Shown here one piece after another: positions 1 to 9,676 of a stretch of 64,000 bases of DNA. Origin of the DNA: GCA-2737725 sp965229355. Lineage in GTDB: Bacteria > Pseudomonadota > Alphaproteobacteria > Rhodospirillales > Rhodospirillaceae. A program made the position numbers and the translations under genes. Within the stretch, counting starts at the first letter, position 1. Each line of letters begins with the position of its first letter. Below the pieces are notes generated by a model, which searched no databases, was not told the origin of the DNA, and saw nothing but the letters and a program-made list of their open reading frames with translations. Where the stretch lies: the NCBI GenBank assembly GCA_965229355.1, contig OZ245869.1, positions 806,001-870,000 on the forward strand, in the 5' to 3' direction.

Positions 1-766
1 CCGGCAAAATTGCCAACACAATCGAGCACACGACAAAGAAAATGCCGCCGCGAATCAGCAGCGCGCGAAACGGTGGAGATGTTTTCGCAAAGGCAATTGC
101 GCCAAACAGCATCATGGTCAACGGCTGTGGCGCGCGCGCTGGGCGCACATGCGGCGAACGCCACGCCATCAACGCAACAATGACACCGATATACGCCACA
201 GCATTAAATGCTGTCATAGCGACCGCACCTAAAATCGGGATCAATGCGCCGGCCAATGACGGCCCGATGATGCGGGCCAAGTTGTTCGTCAGCGAATAAA
301 TCGCAACCGCTTGTGGCAGTTCCTTCATACCCACCATCTCCGCCCAAATCGCGGATTGATTGGGGATGTTGAGCGCATAGCCCACAGCGAACAGCATGAG
401 CAACGCCAGCAACAGCCACGGATTGTGCAAGCCGCTGAGAATGACCACCGTCAACGCTCCCGCAGCGAGCATCATCCAAGATTGGCTGAAAATCATGAAT
501 TTGCGCCGGTCCAGCATGTCGGTCAGCGCGCCCGCAGGCAGCAACAACAGCACCGGCGGGATGAACAAGGCCGTCTGTACCAGCGACACCATCAGCGGAT
601 CGCCGTCGGTCCAAAGGCGCATGAGGTACGCCGCCGCCACCGTCTGCATGAAGTAGCCCATGTTGGCCACCGTTACCGTCGCCATCAGGTTGCGGAACGG
701 CGGGTGCCTTAAGGGCGTCCAAAGTGACGCTGGTTTGGAGGGCGATTCGGACAAAATGAAACTCAA
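1..766 (-). CDS. MFS transporter, EntS/MFS_3-like, C-terminus cut off by window edge
   Basis: A reading frame stays open on the minus strand from the left edge to a TTG at 766, which directly follows an in-frame TGA. The roughly 255 visible residues contain several hydrophobic segments and a start typical of the MFS_3 (enterobactin exporter EntS-like) family: a short leader, LRHPPFRNL, then helix 1 with a GYFMQT motif. A motif-A-like loop, ALTDMLDRR, lies between helices 2 and 3, and NNLARIIGPSLAG marks helix 5. The family exports small molecules, often siderophores, across the inner membrane; the substrate here is unknown. No good ribosome binding site is seen before either TTG (766 or 754), so the start is uncertain. 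It is divergent from dnaB. Confidence 0.8.
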   Translation of the reverse strand, partial: MSFILSESPSKPASLWTPLRHPPFRNLMATVTVANMGYFMQTVAAAYLMRLWTDGDPLMVSLVQTALFIPPVLLLLPAGALTDMLDRRKFMIFSQSWMMLAAGALTVVILSGLHNPWLLLALLMLFAVGYALNIPNQSAIWAEMVGMKELPQAVAIYSLTNNLARIIGPSLAGALIPILGAVAMTAFNAVAYIGVIVALMAWRSPHVRPARAPQPLTMMLFGAIAFAKTSPPFRALLIRGGIFFVVCSIVLAILP

Positions 767-965
767 TCAGCGGACAAATCTTGCGTCGTTCTTAGCCTGA
801 TTGGTGCTTTCAGATGCAACGCCTTTGTGGCGGCGTCCAATCCGCACTACATTGATGGAACTGCCCCCGTTATCCCCGTTATTCACAGGCAGTATTTATA
901 AAATTCAAAGGGTTACAGGGTTTGATCGTGGCAGGCCAAGGCATGTCTGTTAAATACAAAAGATC

Positions 966-2498
966 ATGAACACACCGATTTTAAAACCCGTCGAGCCGGT
1001 CTCGTCGGCCTTCCGTTCGCCTCCGCAAAACATCGATGCGGAAAAGGCGCTGCTGGGCGCGATCATGATGAATAACCGGTCCTACGAAAAGGTCTCGGAT
1101 TTCCTCCTCCCCGCGCACTTCTCGGACCCCGTGAATGCGCGCATATATGAGTCGATGATCCGCCTGATCGAGCAAGGGCATCAGGCTAACCCGGTTACCC
1201 TGAAAACATATCTTGAACGCGATGAGTTGATTATTTCTGCAGGGGGTATGCAATACATTGCAGCTCTTGCAGGCTCGGTCGTCACCATCATTAACACCGC
1301 TGACTACGGCAAGCTGATTTACGACCTGTTCTTGCGTCGCGAATTGATTGCGCTGGGCGATGACATCGTGAATGACGCCTTCGATGTGCTGCCGGATGAA
1401 ACGGCCGTCAATCAAATCGAAAGCGCTGAACAACGCCTGTTCAATCTGGCGGCCGATGGCGCAACCGAAGGCGGTTTCCAAAGCTTTGAACGCGCGATTG
1501 TTAACGCGCTGAACATGGCCGAAGCCGCCCACCGCCGCGAAGGTGCGCTGGCAGGTGTGACCACGGGCCTTGTGGACTTGGACCGTAAGCTTGGTGGTTT
1601 GCACGAGTCAGACTTGTTGATCCTCGCCGGTCGTCCGTCGATGGGTAAAACCGCGCTGGCCACGACGATGACGTTCAATGCGGCCCAGTATTACGCGACA
1701 ACCGATAACCCCGATGATCGCGGCAAAACGGTCGCGTTCTTCTCGCTCGAAATGTCGGCCGAGCAATTGGCCACACGTATTTTGTCGGAACGCGCGCGGG
1801 TTTCCAGCCACGAAATCCGCACCGGTAAATTGTCGAACGAGAATTTCGCGCAGTTGGTGGGCGCGTCCCAAGAACTCAACGACTTGCCGATGTACATTGA
1901 CGACACGCCCGCCGTGACCGTCTCAACCATTCGTACACGCTGCCGTCGCCTGGCCCGTCAGCCGCGCAAAGGCATGGCGCCAGACCCAACGCGCAATAAC
2001 TTAGGCCTGATTGTGATCGACTACTTGCAGCTGATTGCCGCCAGCAAAACCGAGCGCAGCGAAAACCGCGTGCAGGAAGTGTCAGCCATTACGCGCGGTT
2101 TGAAAGCTTTGGCGAAAGAATTGAGTGTGCCCGTCATTGCGCTGTCGCAGCTCAGCCGTGCCGTTGAACAACGTGAAGATAAGCGCCCGCAATTGTCTGA
2201 CTTGCGCGAATCAGGAAGTATCGAGCAGGACGCCGACGTCGTGATGTTCGTGTTCCGTGAACAATACTATTTGGAGCGTGCTGAACCATCGCAACGCCCT
2301 GAAGAAGCGGATGACAAATACCATGAGCGCGTTTTGAAATGGCAGCAGTCGTGCGAGCGTGCACACAACATTGGCGAAGTGATCGTGGCCAAGCAGCGTC
2401 ACGGGCCCATTGGCACCGTGCGCCTGCACTTCGAACCAAACTTCACGCACTTCTCGGATCACATTGATCAAGAGATGCTGCCAGAACAGATGGAATAA
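966..2498 (+). CDS. dnaB: Replicative DNA helicase DnaB
   Basis: Hexameric 5'-3' helicase that unwinds the replication fork and recruits primase. The 510-residue length is normal for alphaproteobacteria. The N-terminal DnaB domain (about 20-125) starts with PPQNIDAEKALLG. The RecA-like C-terminal domain has Walker A GRPSMGKT at 222-229, Walker B LIVIDYLQLI near 355, and the DLRESGSIEQDADVV arginine-finger region. It is the first gene of a plus-strand stretch but is separated from alr by a strong hairpin, so it is probably its own transcription unit. The ATG at 966 has only a weak purine-rich stretch before it. Confidence 0.97.
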   Translation: MNTPILKPVEPVSSAFRSPPQNIDAEKALLGAIMMNNRSYEKVSDFLLPAHFSDPVNARIYESMIRLIEQGHQANPVTLKTYLERDELIISAGGMQYIAALAGSVVTIINTADYGKLIYDLFLRRELIALGDDIVNDAFDVLPDETAVNQIESAEQRLFNLAADGATEGGFQSFERAIVNALNMAEAAHRREGALAGVTTGLVDLDRKLGGLHESDLLILAGRPSMGKTALATTMTFNAAQYYATTDNPDDRGKTVAFFSLEMSAEQLATRILSERARVSSHEIRTGKLSNENFAQLVGASQELNDLPMYIDDTPAVTVSTIRTRCRRLARQPRKGMAPDPTRNNLGLIVIDYLQLIAASKTERSENRVQEVSAITRGLKALAKELSVPVIALSQLSRAVEQREDKRPQLSDLRESGSIEQDADVVMFVFREQYYLERAEPSQRPEEADDKYHERVLKWQQSCERAHNIGEVIVAKQRHGPIGTVRLHFEPNFTHFSDHIDQEMLPEQME

Positions 2499-2533
2499 GA
2501 GAACCAAGCCCGTCAGGCGTAAGTTCATCCTCA

Positions 2534-2568
2534 AGAAAGCCTCATTTCCAGAAGAAATGAGGCTTTCT
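2534..2568 (+). terminator. Hairpin between dnaB and alr
   Basis: A perfect 14-bp inverted repeat (2534-2547 against 2555-2568, arm AGAAAGCCTCATTT) with a 7-base loop starts 36 bases after the dnaB stop. Only a short pyrimidine run follows, not a long U tract, so termination may be partial. It would separate dnaB from the alr operon. Confidence 0.65.
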
Positions 2569-2599
2569 CTTGCGCCCATTTTGTGATTCTTAAGTTCCG

Positions 2600-3766
2600 A
2601 TGTTTTCCGCTGCATCACCCCCTGCCCGTTCTATTTCGCGCCCCGAAGATCGCGCTGGCGCGATCCTGACTATTGATCTCGTGGCCCTGACCGAGAACTG
2701 GCGCATCCTGAAAAAGAAAGCCGCACGCAGTTGCGATGTCGGCGCGGTGGTGAAGTCGGATGCTTACGGGCTGGGTTTAGAACAAGTGGGCCGTGCACTA
2801 CACGCAGCAGGCTGCAAAACGTTCTATGTCGCCCATTTAGATGGCGCCATTACGTTGCGCCAAATCATCGGCCCGGCCCCTCGCATTGCCTGCTTGAACG
2901 GTCCCAACAAGGGCACCGAGCGGGACTTTGTGGCACACCGCATCATCCCGGTTCTCAGCACACCCGAGCACATCAAAGCTTGGCGCACCTATGCCTTGAA
3001 AGAAGACGTGTTGGCTGAAAGCATTGTGCAGGTCGATACCGGCATGCACCGGCTGGGCTTAAGCGCGCGTGAGTTCACGGCCCTGATGGACGACACTGAC
3101 GGCTTTTTGGGCCTACACCCGCAAATGATCATGAGCCATTTGGCCTGCGCAGATGAAGCCGCCAACCCGATGAACCGGCAGCAGCTTGAGCGGTTCAGAG
3201 GTTTGAAAGACCGGTTCCGCACCCGCTTCCCCGATGCCAAGGGGTCGCTGGCCAATTCCTCGGGGCTGTTTTTAGGGCCTGACTGGCACTTTGAGTATGC
3301 ACGGCCCGGTGTGGCCCTGTATGGCGTGAACCCCACCCCAGGGCAGCCTAACCCGATGCTGCCTGTGGTGAATTTAAAGGCCCGGATCATCCAAGTAGGT
3401 CGCGTTGACTCGCCCGGACACGTTGGATATGGTGCGGCCGCAAGCGTGCCTGAAGGTGCGAAAATCGCAACAGTTTCAATGGGTTATGCCGACGGATACT
3501 TGCGTTCTTTAAGTAACGCAGGGGTTGGCGTTTTAGACGGGATCAAAGTCCCCGTCCTGGGCCGGGTTTCGATGGACCTCATGACCTTCGACGTCTCCAA
3601 CGTACCCGAGAGCGCAACCCAAGTTGGCGGCTTTATCGATGTCCTATCGCACATGGTGACCGTGGATGATGTGGCCAAAGCAGCGGGCACAATCGGCTAC
3701 GAAATCCTCACTGGGCTTGGTACACGTTTCCATCGCCGTTATCTCACGGCTTCTGGTCGAGTTTAA
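2600..3766 (+). CDS. alr: Alanine racemase
   Basis: PLP enzyme that interconverts L- and D-alanine for peptidoglycan synthesis. The 388 residues match the family. The PLP-binding lysine lies in VVKSDAYGLG (K52). The C-terminal domain carries the GYGAAA tyrosine region and the signature ATVSMGYADGYLR, with GRVSMDLMTFDV after it. The ATG at 2600 gives an N-terminal leader of about 20 residues before the first beta-strand AILTIDL; no strong Shine-Dalgarno sequence is visible. The mlaE gene follows after 6 bases, so co-transcription is likely. alr beside dnaB is a common alphaproteobacterial arrangement. Confidence 0.95.
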   Translation: MFSAASPPARSISRPEDRAGAILTIDLVALTENWRILKKKAARSCDVGAVVKSDAYGLGLEQVGRALHAAGCKTFYVAHLDGAITLRQIIGPAPRIACLNGPNKGTERDFVAHRIIPVLSTPEHIKAWRTYALKEDVLAESIVQVDTGMHRLGLSAREFTALMDDTDGFLGLHPQMIMSHLACADEAANPMNRQQLERFRGLKDRFRTRFPDAKGSLANSSGLFLGPDWHFEYARPGVALYGVNPTPGQPNPMLPVVNLKARIIQVGRVDSPGHVGYGAAASVPEGAKIATVSMGYADGYLRSLSNAGVGVLDGIKVPVLGRVSMDLMTFDVSNVPESATQVGGFIDVLSHMVTVDDVAKAAGTIGYEILTGLGTRFHRRYLTASGRV

Positions 3767-3772
3767 GCACGC

Positions 3773-4546
3773 ATGAATTTCCTCGCCCTGATCGGCCGCG
3801 TTGTTCTGGGCTTCCTGGCCCACCTGGGCCGCCTAAGCATATTTGCTGGCACTGCAATTTCGCACTGCGTACGACCACCTTTGTATCCGCGCCTGATCGG
3901 GCAGCAGATGATCGACATTGGCTATTACTCACTGCCAGTCGTGGGGCTGACCGCAATTTTCTCAGGGATGGTTTTGGCGCTGCAAAGCTACACGGGCTTC
4001 GCACGCTTCTCGGCTGAAAGCGCTGTCGCGAATGTTGTGGTGCTCTCGATCACCCGTGAACTTGGCCCGGTGTTGGCAGGCCTGATGGTTGCAGGCCGCA
4101 TTGGCGCTTCGATGGCAGCCGAAATTGGCACCATGCGCGTGACTGAACAAATTGATGCGCTCAGCACGCTCTCGACCAATCCGTTTAAGTACTTGGTCGT
4201 GCCGCGTTTGCTGGCGGGCTTACTCATGTTGCCATTGCTAGTGTTTGTCGCTGACGTGATTGGCGTGTTCGGTGGCTATTTGGTGGGCGTGTATAAGCTG
4301 GGCTTTAATCCTGGCGTATACATCAACTCGACGGTTGATTTCGTGGAGCCACTGGATGTGATTTCAGGCCTCGTGAAAGCGTCCGTCTTCGGATTCATTA
4401 TTGCGTTGATGGGCTGCTACAACGGCTACCATTCCAAAGGCGGCGCGCAAGGTGTCGGGGCGGCAACAACCAATGCTGTGGTGTCAGCCTCGATCCTGAT
4501 CTTGATTACGAACTATATCCTCACTGAACTTTTTTTCTCGGCGTAA
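3773..4546 (+). CDS. mlaE: MlaE-type ABC transporter permease
   Basis: Inner-membrane permease of the MlaE family, which moves phospholipids between membranes as part of Mla/Tgt2-type systems. The 257 residues, mostly hydrophobic with five or six membrane segments, fit. Diagnostic stretches are SGMVLALQSYTGFARF, ITRELGPVLAGLMVAGRIG and the EIGTMRVTEQIDAL coupling region that contacts the ATPase. The ATPase gene follows after 2 bases, and the two form a transporter pair. No mlaD, mlaC or mlaB gene is in the window, so substrate-binding parts must be elsewhere. Phospholipid as cargo is inferred from the family. Confidence 0.92.
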   Translation: MNFLALIGRVVLGFLAHLGRLSIFAGTAISHCVRPPLYPRLIGQQMIDIGYYSLPVVGLTAIFSGMVLALQSYTGFARFSAESAVANVVVLSITRELGPVLAGLMVAGRIGASMAAEIGTMRVTEQIDALSTLSTNPFKYLVVPRLLAGLLMLPLLVFVADVIGVFGGYLVGVYKLGFNPGVYINSTVDFVEPLDVISGLVKASVFGFIIALMGCYNGYHSKGGAQGVGAATTNAVVSASILILITNYILTELFFSA

Positions 4547-4548
4547 TC

Positions 4549-5322
4549 ATGACCAGTACGCCCAAAATTGAAATCAAAGACGTTCGCAAAGCCTTCGGCG
4601 ATAAACACGTCTTGAACGGCGTGGACTTAAATATTGCGCCTGCTGAGTCTGTCGTGATCATCGGCGGTTCGGGCACGGGTAAATCGGTGCTGCTGAAATC
4701 TATCCTGGGCATTATCAATGCTGACAGCGGCGCGATCAAAATCGACGGCGAAGATGTGACACATACGCCCGCCAGCGCCCGCGGTGATGTAGCCAAAAAG
4801 TTCGGCATGTTGTTCCAGGGTGGGGCGCTGTTCGACAGTTTGCCGGTTTGGGAAAACGTCGCGTTCGGTTTGATCCAAGGCGAGCGTATGCCGCGCAAAG
4901 AAGCCAAAGAACGCGCCATAGACACACTCGCAAAAGTTGGTTTGGCCGCGAGTGTTGGTGAACTATCGCCGTCGGAATTATCAGGCGGCATGCAAAAGCG
5001 CGTGGGCTTGGCGCGTGCCATTGCAGGCAACCCTGAGATTGTGTTTTTCGATGAACCGACCACCGGCCTTGATCCGATCATGGCCGATGTAATCAACGAC
5101 CTGATCATCGCTTGCGTGAGAGACAAAGGCATTACGGCTCTCAGCATCACGCACGACATGCACTCGGCGCGTAAAATCGGCGACCGGATTGCCATGATTT
5201 ACGAAGGTAAATTAATTTGGGTCGGTGATGCGAAAACCGTTGATCACTCTGGCAACGATTTTGTCGATCAGTTCGTCAATGGCCGCGCTGAAGGCCCGAT
5301 TAAAATGCAGCTCAGAAAATAA
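4549..5322 (+). CDS. mlaF: MlaF-type ABC transporter ATP-binding protein
   Basis: ATPase partner of the preceding permease. It has Walker A GGSGTGKS (39-46), a Q-loop at FQGGALFDSLPVWEN, signature LSGGMQKR near 145, Walker B EIVFFDEPTTGLDP and the switch histidine in ITHDM. The 257 residues and the MlaF-like wording after the Q-loop set it apart from amino-acid importer ATPases. It sits 2 bases after mlaE and 5 bases before radA, inside a dense operon of unrelated housekeeping genes. Confidence 0.93.
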   Translation: MTSTPKIEIKDVRKAFGDKHVLNGVDLNIAPAESVVIIGGSGTGKSVLLKSILGIINADSGAIKIDGEDVTHTPASARGDVAKKFGMLFQGGALFDSLPVWENVAFGLIQGERMPRKEAKERAIDTLAKVGLAASVGELSPSELSGGMQKRVGLARAIAGNPEIVFFDEPTTGLDPIMADVINDLIIACVRDKGITALSITHDMHSARKIGDRIAMIYEGKLIWVGDAKTVDHSGNDFVDQFVNGRAEGPIKMQLRK

Positions 5323-5327
5323 AAATA

Positions 5328-6761
5328 ATGGCGAAAGCAAAAGCCGTATTTGTCTGCCAGTCTTGCGGGGCCACGACCACCCGCTGGCAGGGTAAATGCG
5401 ACTCATGCGGTGAATGGAACACCATCGTCGAGGAAGCCACGCGCGCGTTGCCCAAGGGTGCGACCGGCGGCAAAGGTGGCGCGAAAATTCAGTTCGTGAG
5501 CCTCAAAGGCCAAAGCGAACCGCCCCCGCGCCGTAAAACCGGTATCAGCGAACTTGATCGCGTCTGTGGCGGCGGGCTTGTGGCGGGCTCCGTCATTCTC
5601 GTTGGTGGTGATCCGGGTATCGGCAAGTCAACCATTCTGCTGCAAGCGGTCGCGAGCTTGCCGGGTGCCGTATGCGCCTACATCACGGGTGAAGAAGCAG
5701 TCGACCAAGTGCGTTTGCGCGCCTTACGTTTAGGCTTGGATAGCGCGCCAGTTCATCTGGCTGCCGCCACCAACGTGCGCGACATTGTCGCGAGTTTGGA
5801 AACCATCCCGCAGTTGGATGTGGTGGTGATCGATTCCATTCAAACCATGTATGCCGACACTGTGGATTCAGCGCCCGGCACTGTTACTCAGGTTCGCACC
5901 TGCTCGCATGAACTTATTCAAGTCGCCAAGAAGCGCGGCTTTGCATTGTTCCTGGTCGGCCACGTCACCAAGGAAGGCACGCTGGCGGGCCCGCGCGTGC
6001 TGGAGCACATGGTGGATACGGTGCTGTATTTCGAAGGCGACCGTGGCCACCACTTCCGAATTTTGCGCGCGGTGAAAAACCGCTTCGGCGCGACCGATGA
6101 AATTGGTGTCTTCGCCATGACCGATGGCGGCTTGCGCGAAGTGCCCAACCCATCAGCCCTCTTCCTGGCTGAACGTCGCGGCAACGTCAGCGGCTCATGT
6201 GTGTTCGCGGGCATTGAGGGTACGCGCCCCATGTTGATTGAAATTCAGGTGCTGGTGGCGCCTACAGCCTTCGGCACGCCTAGAAGAGCAGTGGTCGGCT
6301 GGGACATGGGCCGCTTGAACATGATTACCGCGGTTTTAGAAGCGCGCTGCGGGGTTGCGCTGGGTAACAACGATATCTATCTGAACGTCGCAGGCGGTTT
6401 ACGGATTCAAGAGCCTGCAGCGGATTTAGCGGTGGCTGCAGCCTTGCTATCGGCGTTATCAGGTGAGCCTGTGCCTGCCGAAGCTGTCGTGTTTGGCGAA
6501 ATTGGCTTGTCGGGCGAAGTGCGCGCGGTGGCACAGCATGATCTGCGCCTGAAAGAAGCCGGCAAGCTGGGCTTCAAGCGCGCCTGGGCGCCGAAACAAA
6601 CTGCGACGCATGATAAACGCGGCGCAAAACCCGCGACCGAGATTGCCGTGAAGGACATCGGACACGTGCAGGATCTCGTGTCGCTGTTTGGAATTGATGG
6701 CGTCACCCGCACGTCGGAAGAGCGTAAATCCAACGGGCGTAAACCAGAGAAGGACGAGTGA
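5328..6761 (+). CDS. radA: DNA repair protein RadA
   Basis: RecA-like ATPase that helps process recombination intermediates. It contains, in order: an N-terminal C4 zinc finger (C10, C13, C24, C27), Walker A GGDPGIGKS (93-101), the RadA-specific KNRFG motif (in AVKNRFGATDEIGVF), and a C-terminal Lon-protease-like domain (about 290-450). The 477 residues match the family. The last codons overlap the start of cvpA at a TGATG junction, which suggests translational coupling. Confidence 0.97.
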   Translation: MAKAKAVFVCQSCGATTTRWQGKCDSCGEWNTIVEEATRALPKGATGGKGGAKIQFVSLKGQSEPPPRRKTGISELDRVCGGGLVAGSVILVGGDPGIGKSTILLQAVASLPGAVCAYITGEEAVDQVRLRALRLGLDSAPVHLAAATNVRDIVASLETIPQLDVVVIDSIQTMYADTVDSAPGTVTQVRTCSHELIQVAKKRGFALFLVGHVTKEGTLAGPRVLEHMVDTVLYFEGDRGHHFRILRAVKNRFGATDEIGVFAMTDGGLREVPNPSALFLAERRGNVSGSCVFAGIEGTRPMLIEIQVLVAPTAFGTPRRAVVGWDMGRLNMITAVLEARCGVALGNNDIYLNVAGGLRIQEPAADLAVAAALLSALSGEPVPAEAVVFGEIGLSGEVRAVAQHDLRLKEAGKLGFKRAWAPKQTATHDKRGAKPATEIAVKDIGHVQDLVSLFGIDGVTRTSEERKSNGRKPEKDE

Positions 6762-7462
6762 TGGACAGCATTCCCATCAACGGCCTTGATCTGGCGGTCA
6801 TCGTCATCCTGCTGGTCTCAGCACTGCTCGCGTTCATGCGCGGGTTTGTGCACGAGGTGCTCTCGATTGGAGCATGGGTCGGCGCGGCTTTAACCGCGCT
6901 GTATGGCTTGCCCTTAGCGCAGCCGATTGCGCGCAAAATGATTCCGGTTGATTGGGCCGCCGATGCGGTGGCAGCCCTGGTTCTATTTTTGGTGGCCCTT
7001 TTGGTGCTTTCGATCATTACCAACACACTCTCCAAATCCGTGCAGGCGAGCGCCCTTAACAACCTCGACCGCTCGCTGGGCTTCCTGTTTGGCCTGGTCC
7101 GGGCGGTGGCGATTCTATCGATTCTACTGATTGCAGCCGACTGGCTGATGGATAAATCGGCTCGCCCCCAGTGGATGGCCAAGTCTAAGACCCTTCCAGC
7201 CATTGAAATTGGTGCGGACGCCTTGAAAAACCTCATTCCTGAAAGCTTTATGGGCGCGAAGGATGCTGCTAAAGAAGCCGCCGGAGCGGCTAAGGATGCG
7301 CGGGATTTAAAGCAAACCCTCGATCGTTTGACCCAGCCGATTCCCAAAGCCGAGGCCCCGAAGCCAGACGGAGCCAAGCCTACTGAACAAAAACCTGGCT
7401 ACGACAACAAAGAGCGACAGGACATGGAACGACTGCTTCAAAGCACGGAGACCCCGCAATGA
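6761..7462 (+). CDS. cvpA: CvpA family membrane protein
   Basis: Inner-membrane protein of the CvpA/colicin V production family, conserved next to purF in many proteobacteria. Four hydrophobic segments occupy residues 8-160 (for example DLAVIVILLVSALLAFMRGF). A charged Ala/Lys/Pro-rich cytoplasmic tail follows. I prefer the ATG at 6761, which overlaps the radA stop (TGATG), over the GTG at 6758. The end overlaps the purF start by 4 bases (ATGA). In the family, cvpA has been linked to purine genes and envelope stress tolerance; its exact role is unsettled. Confidence 0.9.
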   Translation: MDSIPINGLDLAVIVILLVSALLAFMRGFVHEVLSIGAWVGAALTALYGLPLAQPIARKMIPVDWAADAVAALVLFLVALLVLSIITNTLSKSVQASALNNLDRSLGFLFGLVRAVAILSILLIAADWLMDKSARPQWMAKSKTLPAIEIGADALKNLIPESFMGAKDAAKEAAGAAKDARDLKQTLDRLTQPIPKAEAPKPDGAKPTEQKPGYDNKERQDMERLLQSTETPQ

Positions 7463-8952
7463 GCAGTATGAATCCGCCCGATAGAGCGCTCAGCACCAAT
7501 CCTTTCAGTTGGGGCGACGATGACGATCATCCGCATGAGGAATGCGGCGTATTTGGCATCATCGGCGACAGCGACGCCGCTGCCATGACAGTGCTGGGCC
7601 TGCACGCCCTGCAACACCGTGGCCAAGAAGCCGCTGGCATTGTCACCTACGACGGCAGCCAATTTCATAGCCATCGTGGTCTGGGCCATGTGGCTGAAAA
7701 CTTTAACGACGATGTGACGGCACGCCTGAAGGGCGACATCGCCATCGGTCATAATCGTTACGCCACCACCGGCGGCACCATTTTACGCAACGTGCAGCCT
7801 TTGTTTGCCGAGTATGAGTTCGGCGGCTTTGCCGTCGCCCACAACGGCAACTTAACCAATGCTTTGACTGTGCGCCGCGATCTGCAAAAGCGTGGCTGCC
7901 TCTTTCAGTCCACCTCCGACACCGAAACCGTCACGCACTTAATCGCGCTAAGCACGGCTGCAACTATCGAAGACCGCCTGATCGACGCTATGCGTCAGAT
8001 CGAAGGTGCGTATTCATTCGTCTGCCTGACCAATGGCGCGCTGATCGGTGCGCGTGATCCATTAGGCTTGCGTCCGCTGGTTCTGGGCAAGTTGGGCCCA
8101 GCGCACATCCTGTGCTCTGAAACCTGCGCACTCGACATCATTGGTGCCGAATTCGTGCGCAATATCGAGCCGGGTGAGATTGTCATCATCACCAAGGACA
8201 CGGTCCGCAGCTTAAAGCCGTTCCCAAAGCGCAACCAACGCTTCTGCATTTTCGAATATATCTACTTCGCACGTCCTGATTCGGTTGTTGAAGACCGCAG
8301 CGTTTACGAAGTGCGCAAACTGATTGGCGCTGAACTGGCGCGTGAAGCGCCGGTGGATTGCGACGTAGTTGTGCCGGTGCCGGACTCGGGCGTGCCTGCC
8401 GCACTTGGTTTTGCCAGTGCGCTGGGGAAGCCGTTCGAATACGGCATCATCCGCAACCACTACGTTGGCCGCACCTTCATTCAGCCGTCCGATAAAACGC
8501 GCCACTTGGGTGTGAAACGTAAGCACAACCCGAACCGCGCCATGATTGCGGGCAAGCGGATCGTGCTGGTGGATGATTCGATTGTGCGCGGCACCACATC
8601 GATGAAGATCGTCGATATGATGCGCGAAGCCGGTGCAACCGAAGTGCATATGCGCATTTCATCGCCACCGACCGCACACCCATGCTTCTTCGGCATTGAT
8701 ACGCCGTCTTACGATGGTCTGCTGGCCGCACGTTATAGCGTGGAAGAAATGGCCAAGAAGCTGGGCGTCGATAGCTTGGCCTTCATCTCGATGGATGGCC
8801 TGTACCGCGCCGTGGGTGAAGCCAATCGGAATTCAGAGCGTCCGCAGTACTGCGATGCATGCTTCAGCGGTGACTACCCGCTGCCGCTGACCGATCAAAA
8901 AGCTGGCTCGCACCCGAAGCAATTATCGTTGCTCAACGAAGAGCGCGCTTAA
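7459..8952 (+). CDS. purF: Amidophosphoribosyltransferase
   Basis: First enzyme of de novo purine synthesis: PRPP plus glutamine gives phosphoribosylamine. The 28 residues before C29 (in EECGVFGI) look like the propeptide removed to expose the nucleophilic cysteine. The N-terminal Ntn glutaminase domain is followed by a phosphoribosyltransferase domain with the PRPP loop IVLVDDSIVRGTTS. Cysteines at RFCIFEY, HPCFFG and the late CDAC pair match the ligand pattern of the Bacillus-type [4Fe-4S] enzymes. The gene overlaps cvpA by 4 bases and is followed after 2 bases by an SDR gene. Confidence 0.97.
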   Translation: MSSMNPPDRALSTNPFSWGDDDDHPHEECGVFGIIGDSDAAAMTVLGLHALQHRGQEAAGIVTYDGSQFHSHRGLGHVAENFNDDVTARLKGDIAIGHNRYATTGGTILRNVQPLFAEYEFGGFAVAHNGNLTNALTVRRDLQKRGCLFQSTSDTETVTHLIALSTAATIEDRLIDAMRQIEGAYSFVCLTNGALIGARDPLGLRPLVLGKLGPAHILCSETCALDIIGAEFVRNIEPGEIVIITKDTVRSLKPFPKRNQRFCIFEYIYFARPDSVVEDRSVYEVRKLIGAELAREAPVDCDVVVPVPDSGVPAALGFASALGKPFEYGIIRNHYVGRTFIQPSDKTRHLGVKRKHNPNRAMIAGKRIVLVDDSIVRGTTSMKIVDMMREAGATEVHMRISSPPTAHPCFFGIDTPSYDGLLAARYSVEEMAKKLGVDSLAFISMDGLYRAVGEANRNSERPQYCDACFSGDYPLPLTDQKAGSHPKQLSLLNEERA

Positions 8953-8954
8953 CA

Positions 8955-9674
8955 ATGTCAAATCCAGGTCGTCTTCAGGGCCGCGTGGCCCTGGTCACCG
9001 GCGCCTCGCGTGGTATTGGCCGCGCGGTTGCATTACGGTTCGCCAAAGAAGGCGCGACGGTGATTGCACTGGCGCGCACCACCAAAGACTTGGAAAGCCT
9101 GGACGACGAAATTCGCGCAGCGACCGGGCAGTCTGCCGTACTGGTCGCCGAGAACATCACCGACTACGCCAAAATCGATCAAACTGCGGCTGCGATTTTT
9201 CAGCGCTACAAGCGCCTGGATATTCTGGTCGGCAACGCTGCTGTGCTCGATCAGCTCTCGCCCATGGGGGACTATACGCCCAAACAGTGGGACAACATCA
9301 TGGCGGTGAACTGCACCGCCAACTGGCGCCTCATCCGCGCCTTCGACAAGTTGCTCCGCGCTTCAGACGCAGGCCGCGTGGTGTTCGTCACCTCCAGCGT
9401 TGCGCGTTTGAATGAAATGTATTGGGGTCCCTATGCTGTTTCAAAAGCGGCGCTAGAGCGCATGGCGCAAATTTACGCCGAGGAAGTAGCCTTTACGAAC
9501 GTGAAGGTGAACATCCTGGATCCGGGCCGCGTGCGCACCCAAATGCGCGCCATTGCCAAACCGGGCGAAGACCCCGACACGCTGCCCACACCAGACAGCA
9601 CCACAGATTCTTTCGTGTCGCTGGTTGAGCCTGCCTGCACGCAGACCGGTCAAATCATCAAAGTGCCGAAATAG
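8955..9674 (+). CDS. SDR family oxidoreductase
   Basis: Classical short-chain dehydrogenase/reductase of 239 residues using NAD(P)H. Visible motifs are the cofactor loop TGASRGIGRA (about 15-24), the NAA motif in LVGNAAVLD, the catalytic Ser in VFVTSSVARL, and the YAVSKAA tyrosine-lysine pair. An SDR directly after purF is common in alphaproteobacteria and resembles E. coli YciK-like members, but the substrate is unknown. It starts 2 bases after purF, so it is very likely the last gene of the alr-to-purF operon. The next gene is convergent, with only 2 bases between. Confidence 0.92.
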   Translation: MSNPGRLQGRVALVTGASRGIGRAVALRFAKEGATVIALARTTKDLESLDDEIRAATGQSAVLVAENITDYAKIDQTAAAIFQRYKRLDILVGNAAVLDQLSPMGDYTPKQWDNIMAVNCTANWRLIRAFDKLLRASDAGRVVFVTSSVARLNEMYWGPYAVSKAALERMAQIYAEEVAFTNVKVNILDPGRVRTQMRAIAKPGEDPDTLPTPDSTTDSFVSLVEPACTQTGQIIKVPK

Positions 9675-9676
9675 CT

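Noticed and set aside
204..722. A 172-codon minus-strand ORF near the left edge
   Set aside because: It is out of frame with the clearly hydrophobic MFS reading frame covering 1-766; its Gly/Asp/His-rich product looks like a shadow.
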